Assembly (NCBI RefSeq): GCF_000715075.1
Contig: NC_134093.1
Location: 100,238,826 to 100,302,825 of the forward strand
Reading direction: 5' to 3'
Origin: Nicotiana tabacum
Taxonomy: Eukaryota > Streptophyta > Magnoliopsida > Solanales > Solanaceae
DNA: 64,000 nucleotides
Positions 47,238 through 59,800 of the stretch are shown here, piece by piece (position 1 is the stretch's first letter; each line of letters opens with the position of its first letter). Under the pieces are notes generated by a model. That model was not told the DNA's origin. It made no database searches and saw nothing but the letters and a program-made list of their open reading frames with translations. The position numbers were made by a program, and so were the translations under genes.

Positions 47238-50200
47238 TGTCTCACCTAGTATAAGTTGTTCCGGCAATAAGCCACCACAACACTACCAAAGGTCTCATAT
47301 GATGCCATTATGCGCCAACAATCCACAAACTCGCATATGATACATAAGGAAAAGTGAACTCTGAAAGAACTACTCAACCCACGTAACTAATTAAACAACC
47401 AAAAGGATGTTATGAACCTTCCTCAGGAAATGAGAAGCAAAACACACAATAATAGATATGGGAAACTGTACTCAATAACACACTATTGCGGCGTGCAACT
47501 CGATCCACACATGATACCGTTGCGGCGTACAACCTGATCCAACCATGATACCCGTGGCGGCGTGCCACCCGATCCAAACAACGTACCCGTGGCGGCGTGC
47601 CACCCGATCCACACATAATAATCCAAAGAAAACACACCTTGAGCCATAATGCTCATACTCACGAAATGCCCGAATATCAACCCTAAGCACGCGAAGTGCA
47701 TGATATAAATCCTGGGGAGACGGGTAGCGTCATACGCTATAAAACTCAAGCACAACTAAGGTGCAATATATGATCTGCATCTCGAGAGCCATCCTGCTCA
47801 TATAACACCACCGCTACATGGGACCTCAACACATTGTACAAATAATCAAGCCGTCTCACCACCCACATGGCGCAATATAGTATTACATGAAGTAGCTGAC
47901 GACAAAAATAACATCCAACGCCCGAATACTCCTCCATAAGGAATGCTATGCTGAATGAACACATACAGGCTGGTGTAAAGTACACATCCACATTTGGACC
48001 CATCAACGGACCTCAAATTGATTCTGATCATACCATGCTTGGGAAAATAACCTCTCAAGGATCCACAATGACCATTTTTCCCATGACCCGCAAGAACAAC
48101 CATCGAATCCGGAACAAACTTCCACAACTCACAATCAAATGAACCGAGCGCCCTCCAGGCACCAATACCCACTTACGCGATAGTACCACCATCTCCATAC
48201 GTGGTTTCAATATTTAATCAATCAAGTGACTACATGTCACCCTTATACAAATTTCTCATGGGTTGCACTCCCACGATCTTCCGCACTAGGTAACAAGTCT
48301 GCCCCTCTTTACTGCCAGCCATATTAACGCTGTAAAGCAAATCAAGAATACGCAACTCAGTACACATAGCCTTACACAGGACACCGATCTCAAGTGACGC
48401 TAAAGACAATACTAGCTTACTCTAAGCATCTGAATTCTTCCCTGCTCATCCGAGCTCTTGACATTCTTGTCGACCTCAACTGCAACCTTGATCCTCAACT
48501 TCTAATTCCCATGTCGCTTACTGCACCTAACATACCAATACGCAAGAGTACATGGATTTTATAATAACCCCTGATCTACTAATAGGATAAACACTTCATC
48601 ATATAGAAACCTTTTACTTAGCTCATTTCAGAAGAACCAATGCAACACGCAACTAAATTCCCAAACCGCAGAAAATACAACCTCATGTTGTAATCTAAAC
48701 TGCCATAACTCTTTCGAAAATCCGTTTACATAATAAAGCCATACGAATCGAATACCTCCCAAATCAACCAAGTTGTGGTGGCGCTCAAGCCCAAGTGTAC
48801 AACCACAAACTACATGTATAACTTCACGCTGGAGAAACTGGTCACTGCCAGAACCGTGTTGATTCAACCATTACCAACCGAGCCACTTCTTCTAATTTAC
48901 TTCGGATTTGCCTTCGGAATAATAATAGCTCCATTTAAAACATCACGAACCCAAATCTGCACTCATCCTGAGTGACCTTATTTTACAAGACCACGTTGTC
49001 TCCAAAAACCACGAACCATCGCATACCCTCATTATGCGCATATTCGCATCTTCAACTGGTACACCCATTCTGAAAATACCTCTATGAATCCGAAGTTATT
49101 TTCTCCCATTCCTTCAATGCCACACCGCAGATCGAAGATAACGTAGAACACTCCAAGCCACTTTTCATAATACACTGCAAAATCTCAATACTTAACCATA
49201 CTACTGGCTCGAAATCCTTAGGCACGGCACTTTGAACCCACTAGAACTATCATTGAGAGTCACCCACTCTGACTTGTTCCCAGTTATGATCAAACTCCAA
49301 GGCCCTACTGGCACATGAACACCCTCTCAAAGAAGCACATGGCTGAATCACGTTCCTTGTAACTCACCTCTACATGAAGCATAAATCCTGAGTCTTCCCA
49401 AAGCCTGAACATGAATCGATAAGGCCAATTATAGCGTACATTCCTCAAATCCTTTGCTCAAATTGCCACAGATGTTTTCTTTCCTTAGTCTTAATAACCT
49501 ATCAATATGCTGCTAACCAGAACCCTCACAAGTAGATAATCATGCAATCAACTTGTAGTCGGTGTGGCTCTCCCACTTAAGCTTGAAGCTACCATTACAT
49601 GACCCTGGAACCTACCAAGATTCCTTCTTCCTTACTGACATGACCTTGTGCAATCGACCCGCCAAATTCCTCGAAATCCTTATGTTAACCATTTCATGCC
49701 TCTTACTGGATAACCAGTAAAATCCTTTGTAGAGGCTTCATCAACACCACACGACCGCTAACCATCTCACAGGAGATAACCCACCTTTGAAAATTACATG
49801 CCGACATCTTCCAACAGCGTTGTACCGAGTACAATTACTACGAAATCAATAAACCACCCTGAGCACGTGCTCATTCACCAGCTGTACAAGTTCGTTCACT
49901 CCCCATGGACATCAACTAAAGGTGCGACAATACATTCCAATCCAAAGTCATGTTGTATCCTTCTTCATATCATGCAACTCCTTTCCGTGGTATCCAACCT
50001 TTGTCCGTACAGCAGCCAATATTCCAAATTAAGTTCGTATACTTAGTCATTGTCCACCATGAGTTCCAAATCACTCTAAACTTTCCTCAACGCATGTAGC
50101 TATCCTACCACAGAACCCATCTGCTACTCTACCACTCTCCCACTTTGGTCAAACCCTCTCCTTTAAGCAACTACCCGACTTCTATTTCTCACACTTGGCC

Positions 50201-51118
50201 TTCTAGAAATTTAACCACCGCAAGACGCCTCCCACATGTTCTCCCTCATCCTTCGCTGCCCAGTTGTTGCCTTAAATCAAAATCTACCTCTGTAGCACTT
50301 GAACCAATAGATCGCTACCAACTTTAAACCTTTCAGAAGATAATCTTCCTTGAGCCCTTAACACCCGGACCAATGATTAAGTCCTGAACCACTGCACACT
50401 GCGATCTCTGACAACTGCTTCCCCGGCACTATTTCACACTACCCTGCCCCGACGGCAAATTGATGAAGATCATAACATCGGTGAACTTAACATATTCAAT
50501 CCAGGGCGATGACACCACATCACAGATGAAAATTCCACCATGCTCGAAATACCAAGTCTCGTTACTCCGTCAACCCAAACCCGAACATTCATAGTCCGAT
50601 TGCCTTTCCTTCACCGGAAATAAAATACTGGATCTTTGAATCATGCACTGAGTAAAACTCCTTCCAAGTCATTCACTGCTTCGACGCATAGACAAGCATT
50701 CTACCATTACACAAACACGGTGCAATAGCAACGCACGAATCGTCATAAAAATCAATGCTAAGCCTCAAAACCTTAGGTAATACTGATACTGAGCTGTAAT
50801 GACAGAACGGCCTTCCACAAGGCGACGACAATAGTCCAATCAAATACGCAGGGAGAAACACCCTGCACCACATCTGTAGTACCATTAAAATTCTTTGACT
50901 CCTAATTTATAGCAGACACTTCACATCGCATAAGATCGAATAGGAAGGAAATGAAGGCATAAGCCTCAAAGGAATCAAATCACACGATGAGGAATCAAGA
51001 AAGGAAAGTGCTCCTAACAGTCTTGTAGCCTCTCGAAGATAAGTAAAGACGTCTCCGTACCAATCTGCAAGACTCTACTAGCCTTGCTCATGACTCATGA
51101 GACCTACGTGAATCTAGT
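47238..51118 (-). other. E5 interior outside the array, non-coding
   Basis: This is the mirror image of the E3 interior, with stops in all frames. The open frames 47846-48172 and 47746-48006 (minus) are short and without similarity. The leader next to the PBS has the family pattern CTTCGAGAGGCTA (minus strand, about 51040-51028). The integrase zinc-site trace lies near 50155-50310 (RKMRENMWEAS-like reading, frame broken). Confidence 0.65.
47483..47616 (-). repeat. Four-copy 35-36 bp minisatellite with hairpin cores (E5)
   Basis: Minus-strand cores: GTGGC/GCCAC twice, GTTGT/GCAAC once, GTTGC/GCAAT once, all around the loop ACGCC. All four can pair, two of them using one G-T (G-U in RNA) wobble. 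It is homologous to 15527-15695 of E3. Confidence 0.85.
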
Positions 51119-51130
51119 GCTCTGATACCA
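51119..51130 (-). promoter_or_regulatory. E5 primer-binding site
   Basis: The minus strand is TGGTATCAGAGC, three bases from the LTR end at 51134; it complements initiator tRNA-Met. Confidence 0.9.
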
Positions 51131-51133
51131 TGT

Positions 51134-53235
51134 TGTCACGACCCAAAATTCATTAACGGGCGTGATGGAGCCGGACCCCGCTATCAGGCAAGCCAAAAAT
51201 AAATACTTAATTTTGTTCTCATTTTTAATAATTTTAAAATCATATTTCCTTCGATTAAATAGTAAAAGGTGGAGTTTGCAGTGTACATAATAATATTGTT
51301 AACAATTTCAATACAGGACAACCTCTAATCACCCCAAAACCCGGTGTCACAAGTGCATAAGCATTAGCTAGGAATGTAAAATAAAATACAGCATCTATCC
51401 GAAATACAAATTGGATAGAAAAATATAAATACTTTGAAGAAGACTTTGTTGGCTGCGGACTCGTAACGTGGAATGCAGCTCACCAAATCCCTGCAATAAT
51501 CGCGCCTCTGCACCCACAAGGCCTCTAGACATATATGCACCTACAAAAAAATGTGCAGCAAGTGTAGTATGAGTACGTAAATCAATGTGTACTCAGTAAG
51601 TATCCCGCCTAACCTCGAAGAAGTAGTGACGAGGGGTCGACTTCGACACTTACTATAGGCTATAAATAAAACGTCGATGATATAATTAAGCATGGATTAC
51701 ATAGTACGGCTGTAAGCTCAATATCATGAAATAAGAACAATTCTTTTATTCATAAGAAATTTCCAAATTTATTTTCGTCATTTAACAATTTTGGACCTCG
51801 GGCCTATGAAAACAATATCAATTATTATCAATTCCAAAAATGTATCATGCACAAATCATGCCGAGGTCGTACGACCCACTCCAACATAAATATTTAAACT
51901 GTGCACTGCCGATGAATGAACGGCACGAATCATAGATGCATCTATTTAACCTGCCGAGGCATTCGGCCTGCTCCACAAAAGAGAAAATACACATTAAATA
52001 ACCAATTCAAGATTTATTAAGGGGCAAATATTCCTAAATTTTAAATTTCCATTTAACGGTCAAGTAAATGAAGTTTAACCATTTTAAAGTTCCTTTACCA
52101 AGTTTTGATATGATTTAAGCAATTTAAATTAACAAGTAGGATGCAAGCATCACAATTATAACATGATCTGGGTCCTAGACTACCCGGACATAAACATATT
52201 AGTAGCTATGAACGGACTCTCGTCACCTCGTGCGTACGTAGCCCCCACAAATAGAAGCACATATTGAATTATTTCATCTATGGGGTTAATTCCCTCTTAC
52301 AAGGTTAGAAAGGAGACTTACCTCGCTCCGAAATTCCATAACCGGCTCCCAAGCCCTTCCAACAACTCAAACTGATGCCCAACGCTCCAAAACTAGTCAA
52401 TAAATGTGTAAACCCATAAATATATACTCTAATACTCATTATAACTCAATTCACAATAATTCCTAACTCCGCTTGAAAAGTCGATAAAAATCACCCTAGG
52501 GCCCACGTACCCGGATTCCGAAACTTTTCAAAGATAAACTTTACCCATGACACCACGAACTCAAATATATAATTTATTCTAAATTCCATGTCCAATTTCG
52601 TGGTCAAAATCCAAAAATATCCATTTCTATGTTTTCTACCAAAATCCCAAATTTTTACAAATTTTCAAGTCTAAATCCATATATAATCCAAGTGTTTAAC
52701 TTGCAATAGGTGGGAATCACTTACCTTGACATGGATGACGAAAATCTCCCTTCCAAGAGCTCCAAAAATCGCCCAACCAAATAAAAAGTGGAGGAAAGTG
52801 GCCAAATCCCGTCTTTTAAAAACCTCACTGCCCAGGCGATTTTTGCACCTGCGGTGCCTTGGCCGCATCTACGGTCCCGCACTTGTGACAAAACCCTCGT
52901 AGGTGCGCATTTCCCTTAACTGGCCAAGCTCCGCATCTGCGGATAAAAGGGGCCGCTTCTGCGAGCCCATCAGCTTCTGCGACTACTGCTCTCGCACATG
53001 CGGTCACGCAGGTGCGCCAACACTTTCGCACCTGCAGTGGCTGGCCTGCCCTCACTCTTTCGCTTCTGCGGCTCATAGCTCGCACCTGCGAGCTCACACC
53101 TGCGGCTACCTCTGCGCAGGTGCGGTTACACCAGAAGCTGAAAGCTTCATCTGTTCTTCCCAAGTTCAAACTCGATCTGTTTACCGTCCGAAATCCACCC
53201 GAGGCCCTCGGGACCTCAACCAAATATACCAAGCA
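51134..53235 (-). repeat. E5 5' LTR, truncated
   Basis: From its 3' terminus (TGTCACGACCC on the plus strand at 51134) it shows the family landmarks in reverse: the AGTGACGAGGGGTCGACTTC box (about 51625), CCGAGG modules (51860-51985), a TACCTCGCTCC segment near 52320, and the CGCACCTGCG cluster (52843-53140). Similarity stops near 53235, well before a TGTAACGACC start, so the outer 0.5-0.7 kb is missing. Confidence 0.8.
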
Positions 53236-53606
53236 TATCTACAAATTGCACAATTCTTTAAAGTAGGAAAACTTACATAAATGTCCCAAATAAGTCTCAA
53301 CTTACCAATCTCTAGCCATTAGTCATAGACTTACTAAAACTAGCCATTTATGTATAAATTTCGGGCCAATTCCCCCTGTTTCAGCTATCCCTTGTGGAGT
53401 TCCATACGATGCGAACCAACCCTTTAACCATCACAGCTTCTTCCCCCACCTTCCGTACTCCAACAACGACGGTCCTTCTGATACTTCTGGTGCGATGACT
53501 AATATGATAGCTGCAATGCCATTACTGCAATCACTGGCCGAGATCTTCATCTGGCCTCATCAGTCCTATTGATCTTGCAAGATAAGATAAGCTCGGGTAG
53601 TAACAA

Positions 53607-53632
53607 CAACAACAACAACAACAACAACAAAC
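53607..53632 (+). repeat. (AAC)n microsatellite
   Basis: About eight AAC/ACA triplets lie inside the MULE-like element. On the minus strand the run gives a poly-Leu frame that is not a gene. Confidence 0.95.
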
Positions 53633-53799
53633 CTAGTGGATTGCAATAATCTAAGCAAAAAAGAAAATATTTCAATGGGTATAGTTGAAATTCATTGAAA
53701 ACATATAGATAAGTCAATATACAAAATTTGAGGAAGATTGGAGGTGATTTGGATTCGTTTTGTCTCAAAATTCGTAATTAAATCGAGTTCAAAAAATGC

Positions 53800-53925
53800 T
53801 TATGCGACACATGTATCACGCATGTATCTCACATACAGGTATACATGTGATACACAATTGATACAAATATGATATATATGTGATACACAAATGATACATA
53901 GTGTGATACAGATATTATTTTTTTC
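53800..53925. repeat. GTGATACA-type short repeats
   Basis: Irregularly spaced copies of TGATACA/TGTATCA recur roughly every 12-20 bp, for example ATACATGTGATACACAATTG at about 53841. Confidence 0.7.
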
Positions 53926-54201
53926 ATGTTCAATTTTTACTTCGAATTTTCAATTCAAACCACCTCAAAACTTCACCAAATCATCCCAAAACTGAGATTC
54001 AAGCTTCTTAAGATGTATCCAATCTATTCTAATAATACTCACTCAAAAGAAAACAAAACTTTGACCTTTTGTTTTGCTACAAATAGCTAATTGGCTAATA
54101 TTAATAATATTTGGCTAATATTAGTAATATTTTATGAATTAATCAATTTTGGTAATGAGCTACTTATAAATGGACATAACTAGTAATTTTTCTTTAAAGT
54201 A

Positions 54202-55329
54202 TGCTCAACAAAATTAATGACCTAAAATAAACTTTAATAAAAATTCAAATTCTATACATATGTACACACACAAAAGAAAAAATTGATGTCGTCTTTCCTT
54301 TTCTTTTCATACTTATTTATAGTGTTGTTGTTATTCGTGTAAGACATAACAAATTTATTTCACATAGTAATATTACTCTTTATATTGGAATGGGTTAAGT
54401 CAAGTAATAAGATGTTGGCCATATTTTTTCAATACACACATTACCTTATAGTAATTTAATTCAAAGTTTTAAAATATTTCTAATATTAAAAGTTACGCAG
54501 TCTTTCTTTCTTCCTTTTTATACATCTTTTGTACTTTTTGCTATAAAATTCAATATTATCTAAGCGAAAATATGATAATGTATTTCACAATTAATATCGT
54601 TTGGGACCACAAAATTTTTGGGGCCCGAAGCAAATGTGTTACTAACCTCGCCCTCAGTCACAATTGTTATTTGTGAGGGAGAAGGGGCTGGAGGATAGAA
54701 GGGCGGCACATCTTTATGTATAGTGAAGGTTCTGCTGAGCTAAAAATAGAGAAGTTATCTGAATGAGTTGGATATGAAAAATATTAGAAGAATTAACCCA
54801 AATAGACGTCCATCTAATCTCTCAAATTAATAATAGCCGGCGAATATATAATATATGTATAATTCATATATAACATATATATAACTGTGAATAATCAATA
54901 TATAATCTATGTATACCGGATAGAAAAAGTAAATATAAAATATGACCGGCTATTCGCGTAACAATCCCAAAATATTAGCCCCTCTGGTTAATGTTTCGGG
55001 TCAGTTAGTGGGTTGGATAACCGGCTGGAAAATTTCTGGCTAAATTTAGCTCGTCCGAGTTAGAACCTTACTGCTTCGGACCGGCCCGGGCGTAAATATT
55101 TTTTTAGTTTATATTTCTAGTGCAATATAATTGTTATTTGAATATATGAAATTGATAAATTATAAATAAGTATTTTACGAGGAGAGGAGGTAAAGTCTTA
55201 AAAAGTACAATTATTCACGTGAGAGAAAATTAGAAAAAAAAGATCATAGAAGAGAATAAGTATCACATTTTTCCTCTTTTTAAGAGATTTGATTAGAGAG
55301 TTTTTTTTTTCAAAAATTGAAAAATGCAT
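54202..55329. other. AT-rich stretch without recognisable gene
   Basis: I see no coding similarity. Notable parts are an AT run around 54840-54910 bounded by the inverted pair AATAGCCGG (54832-54840) and CCGGCTATT (54945-54953), and a GGGACCACAAAATTTTTGGG segment near 54602. The latter may be old transposon sequence, but I cannot assign it. Confidence 0.4.
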
Positions 55330-56871
55330 TGTCACGACCCAAAACCCGCTATAGGTCGTGATAGCGCCCAACGTCGCCGTTAGGCAAGCCAACGGTGATT
55401 TACCAACTTAATTATTTATTTTATTATTTTAAAATCATAAGTTTTATTAAGTAAAGAATTCAATGCATTTAAAGATCATGAATACTTAAAACATTAGTAA
55501 GATATAAAGTAAAAGATGATAATATCGGATCGAACTATAAACAACCACTAGAATATCCTAAAATTCGGTATCACAAGTGCATGAACATCTACTAAAGAGT
55601 GCAACAATAATACAACATTTGTCTCGAATATGAAATAAACAGGATAAAGTAAATAAATAAGATGGAGACTCTAAGAGTTGCGGTGCGTAGCATAGAGAGC
55701 AGCTCACCATAAAGTCTCCTCAGTAGCTGCGCCTACGCGCCAAGGTGACCATCGAATGAACCTGTCAGATCCTGCACATTTAGTGCAGAAGTGTAGCATG
55801 AGTACGTAAATCAACACGTACCCAGTAAGTATCTAACCAAACCCCGGAAAAGTAGTTACGAGGGGTCGACATCGACACTTACTAGTAGTCTAATAAATAA
55901 TATACAAGAATCATAAATAGGCATGAAATAAAACATGATTAATAGAATAAGGAACAGTAGATAAGAAAATCCGTTAACAACAATTATCAGTTAAAATGTC
56001 CCCAAGGGCCACATGTTATCAGAACAAATAAGAACTCTCAATTAGATATCCGATCTCATGTCATAAAAAATATTACGAAATTTTCAAATTTAATTAAGAG
56101 GGTAATCTCGTGGGTATTCAGACTCTTAACGATTTCACGCACGAATTATGCCGAGGTCGTTCGGCCCGATTCATATAGTCGTGTACAAACACTGCCGAGG
56201 TCGTACGGCCTATATATATATATATCGTCGAGGTGTCCCCAAGGGCCACATGTTATCAGAACAAATAAGAACCCTCAATTAGATATCAGATCTCATGTCA
56301 TAAAAAATATTACGAAATTTCCAAGTTTAATTAAGAGGGTAATCTCGTGGGTATTTAGACTCTTAACGATTTCATGCACGAATTATGTCGAGGTCGTTCG
56401 GCCCGATTCATATAGTCGTGTACATACACTGCCGAGGTCGTACGACCTGATCCATGGATGCATCCCATATATATATATCGTCGAGGTATTAGGCCCGATC
56501 CATAAGGATAGGGTTACTCTTCGGATTGCAAATTATGTATTTACAACTTTAGGGTAAGCCCATAAAAGAATATAAATTCTCATCAATGATTAACAGTCCG
56601 CCAACTCTTTAGATAAGCAAGCTCGATTTAACATAATAATTAACCAAATTCTTACTTATTAATTCAAGCAATTCAAACTAGAATATTGAGTTCAAATAGT
56701 GCAAGTAATAGCATAAATAAGGCCCACATCTACCCGTATATAACATAAAGTTTTAGCTACGCACGGACTCTCGTCACCTTGTACGTACGTAGCACCCACA
56801 ATTAGTAGCACATAACAATTTAAATACCTATAGGGTAGTTCCCCCCTCACAAAGTTAGACAAGAGACTTGT
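55330..56871 (-). repeat. E6: truncated minus-strand LTR
   Basis: Its 3' end is TGTCACGACCCAAAACCCGC at 55330. It includes GGCAAGCCAACGGTG, the ACGAGGGGTCGACATCGACA box (55858), CCGAGG modules (56145-56490) and the CTCTCGTCACCTTG segment (56767). It breaks at 56871, where the E7 LTR begins, just before the GAGGTAAGT-type segment. The rest may lie beyond E7/E8, right of the window. A 237-bp tandem duplication lies inside. Confidence 0.82.
55997..56489 (-). repeat. Tandem duplication of about 237 bp inside E6
   Basis: The segment beginning TGTCCCCAAGGGCCACATGT at 55997 starts again at 56234, with a few substitutions. Each copy ends in a (TA)n run followed by CGTCGAGGT. The second copy has about 18 extra bases near 56450. 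Confidence 0.9.
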
Positions 56872-59800
56872 TGTAACGACCCGACTAGTCGTTTTGCTTT
56901 CTAGATCCTCGTTCCCCTAATTAAGACTCCCCGTATGTGCTTTTACTATTTTATAACTTGCGGGGATGGTTAGTTCGTGTTTGGAAGGGTTCGGGTTGAA
57001 ATCGGAACACTTAGGGTGTGTTTGGTATAATAGAAAATATTTTCCAAGAAAATATATTTTTGGAAAACAAGTAGTAATCTTACCCATTTTCAGGTGTTTG
57101 GTACGCAAATTAAGGAAAATAACTTCTCAAGAGTATTCATATATAATTAAGATACAATAAACATGAAGCCATAAACTTTCGAACCAACAACCTTCCGAAC
57201 CCATAAATTTCATAAACTTCTGAACCGCTAAACTTTCAAACCCGTAAACTCTGTAATTTCTAAACCCACAAACTTTCAAACACATAAACCTCCGAACTCA
57301 TAACTTTGAAACTCGTAAAATTTTGAACCTGTAAACTAAAAAATAAAAATGCCAGAAAAACAAAATAACAGAAAACAGAAAATTAAAAATACAAAAAAAA
57401 TGTAAAAAATAGAAAATTGAAGTTGGAGGGGGTTGGGGTTAGATGTGAGGGTAGGTGGAGTTTTTAAAAAATGATTTCCTAACTTTTTCTAGGGAAGTCA
57501 TTTTCCTCCAATTTCAGGAAAATGTGATATCTAGGGAAATATTTTTCAAACTATTTTGTGCAACAAAAGAGTGAAAAATGGAAAAATATTTTCCGTCATA
57601 CCAAACACACCCTTAGTTCCTTAAAATTGTCTAATAATGGTTAAGTTTGACTTGATTCAACATTTTGAGTAAACGACCTCTGAACCTGGATTTGACGGTT
57701 CTAATAGATTCGCATGATGATTTTGGACTTGGACGAATGTTCGGATCTGGTTCGGATGACCCGGGAGAGTTTCGGCGCTTAATATTAAATGTTGGCGCAT
57801 TGAAGGTTTTTCAAGTTCTTTAGTTTGATTTGGAGTAGATTTTGGTGTTATCGAGGTCCGTTTGGGATTTCGAGCCTGGAAACAATTTCGTATGGTGATT
57901 TGTGACTTGTACGCAAAATTTGGCGGTGTTACGAGTTGATATGATAGGAATCGGACGCGCAAAAATACTTCTAGAAGTTTTTGAGTTTTATAATTCGATT
58001 CATGCGTTTTGGCGTCCGATTCATATTTTTAAAGGTTATTTTAGTGTTTAGATCGCGCGGGTAGGTCCGTATTATGTTGTTGATGTTTGAGTGTAATTGG
58101 ACGGGGTCCCGGGGGCCCTGGAAGCAAAATAGATTGGAATAGGACTCGGAATTTGACTTGGGGGGAGCTTCTGGTGTTCCAGTTCTGGTGCGTTCGCACC
58201 TGCGAGGTTTTGGCCGCAGGTGCGACCTCGTAGAAATGGCCCATCGACCACAGAAGCGGTCTACAACAGGCTATCCAGTGGTCGCAGAAGTGGAGGGCTT
58301 ACCGCACCTGCGAGGAAGATGGTCATAGGTGCGGGCTAGGCCAATGAGGCTTGGGATTGCTAGAGCAGGCAACCTTCCGCAGGCGTGTCTGCGCAGATGC
58401 GGACCAGCTCCACATAAGCTAAAGCGCAGGTGCGCATGCTCCTCCGCAGAAGAGGACTTAGCCAAGCTGGGCGAGGACCGCACCTATGATGGATTTTTCG
58501 CAGATGCGCCCAAGGATCCGCAGAAGCGAAAATCGTTGGGGCAGTGAGGTTCATTTAATGTCGGGACTTAGGCTATTTTGGTTCATTTCTTTCACTTCTT
58601 GGACGATTTTAGAGCTCTTTGAAGAGAGGTTTTCACCTAGGACTTTGAGGTAAGTAATTTCTATACAAGATGAGTTTAATACATGTATTTTGGGTAGATT
58701 CTTAACATATAAATTGTAGAAATTGTGGGTTTAGTTAAAAAATCTAGGTTTTGATAAAAATGGGATTTAACCACGAAACTGATTATGGAATTGGGTAGAA
58801 ATTATATATTTGAGTTTGTGAGGTTATGAGTAACATTTATCTTCGAGAATTTCCAAAATCCGAGCACGTGGGCCCGGGGGTGATTTTAGAAATCTTTCAT
58901 TTTGGGTTGGGTAATCACTCTATTAGCTAAATTATGAACTTATGAGTGTATATTGATTGATTTGTATAATATTTGAGTAGGTTCAGATTGTACGGCACCA
59001 AGTTGAGGCCTTAGAGTGAATTTTTGGGCCGAAAAGTGAGCTTTGTACGAGGTAAGTCTTTTTCCCAACCTTGTAAGAGGGAATTTGTTCGGCACTATTT
59101 TCTTCTAATTGTGGAGGCTACATACGCATAAGGTGACGAGAGTCTGTGCGTAGCTACTAATCATGCTTAAGTCCGGGTAGTTTTAGGATCCAAATCATGA
59201 AGTACTTGTATTGTTTACACTCTACTTGTTAATGTAAGTGCCTAAATTATATTGAAACTTGATAAAGGATTCGTAAAGGCCGAATTTCACTTACTTTGAG
59301 TTTTGGCGGGCTATTTGACCATTAATAGAAATTGTGCTTCCTTGTGTATTAATCTTGTGATAACTTTTAAATCGAATGTTCATAGAGTATTCTCTCTTCT
59401 TGTGGAGCTGGCCGAACGCCTCGGCACTATAATAGATGCATCTATGGTTCGTGCCGCTCGACCCTTGGCAGTATACACATTATTCTGGATCGGGTCGTAC
59501 GACCTCGGCATAAATCGTGCGTGTTAATGCTTGGAGCCTGAATACACTTGATATTATTTTCATGACTTGAGAGGTTATAATTTATTTATTGGCCCGATAT
59601 TGATTTGGAGTTAGTATGTGTTAGTTGGAGATGTTTTTTTTTGGAAATTACTATCAGTTAAAAAATTATTTATTCACCGCTTGCTATTATGTTATTATTA
59701 TTATTATTCACATATTCCATGCCTATTTAGAATTTCTGTATTTTTATTGTTGGCCCATAGTAAGTGTCGATGTCGACCCCTCGACACTACTTCTTCGAGG

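Larger units (their letters stand above)
46020..53235 (-). mobile_element. E5: second member of the E3 family, minus strand, 3' end amplified
   Basis: Reading right to left: a partial 5' LTR (about 53235-51134), the PBS (51130-51119), a 4.48-kb interior (51133-46655), the PPT (about 46672-46655) and the first 0.63 kb of the 3' LTR (46654-46026) inside array unit 7. The interior mirrors E3 in length and content: the integrase trace near 50155-50310, the hairpin minisatellite at 47483-47616, and the same leader near 51000-51118. There is no open frame above about 110 codons. Its 3' end was caught in the tandem duplication and exists in seven copies. Confidence 0.8.
53266..54192. mobile_element. 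Non-autonomous Mutator-like element, 927 bp
   Basis: It is flanked by a perfect 9-bp direct repeat TTTAAAGTA (53257-53265 and 54193-54201), the usual MULE target-site length. The ends form degenerate inverted repeats: left GGAAAACTTACATAAATGTC, right (complement) GAAAAATTACTAGTTATGTC, with weaker similarity continuing inwards (AAGT..TTACCAA). There is no transposase. Inside are an (AAC)n run at about 53607-53632 and a cluster of GTGATACA-type octamers (about 53800-53920). The family is inferred from structure alone. Confidence 0.7.

Noticed and set aside
53547..53768. Minus-strand frame with a poly-Leu stretch, looking like a membrane segment
   Set aside because: The leucines come from the (AAC)n microsatellite read on the other strand, inside a MULE-like element.
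54832..54953. MITE bounded by AATAGCCGG/CCGGCTATT
   Set aside because: The inverted arms are only nine bases and I found no target duplication outside them, so I list the pair only as a local inverted repeat.
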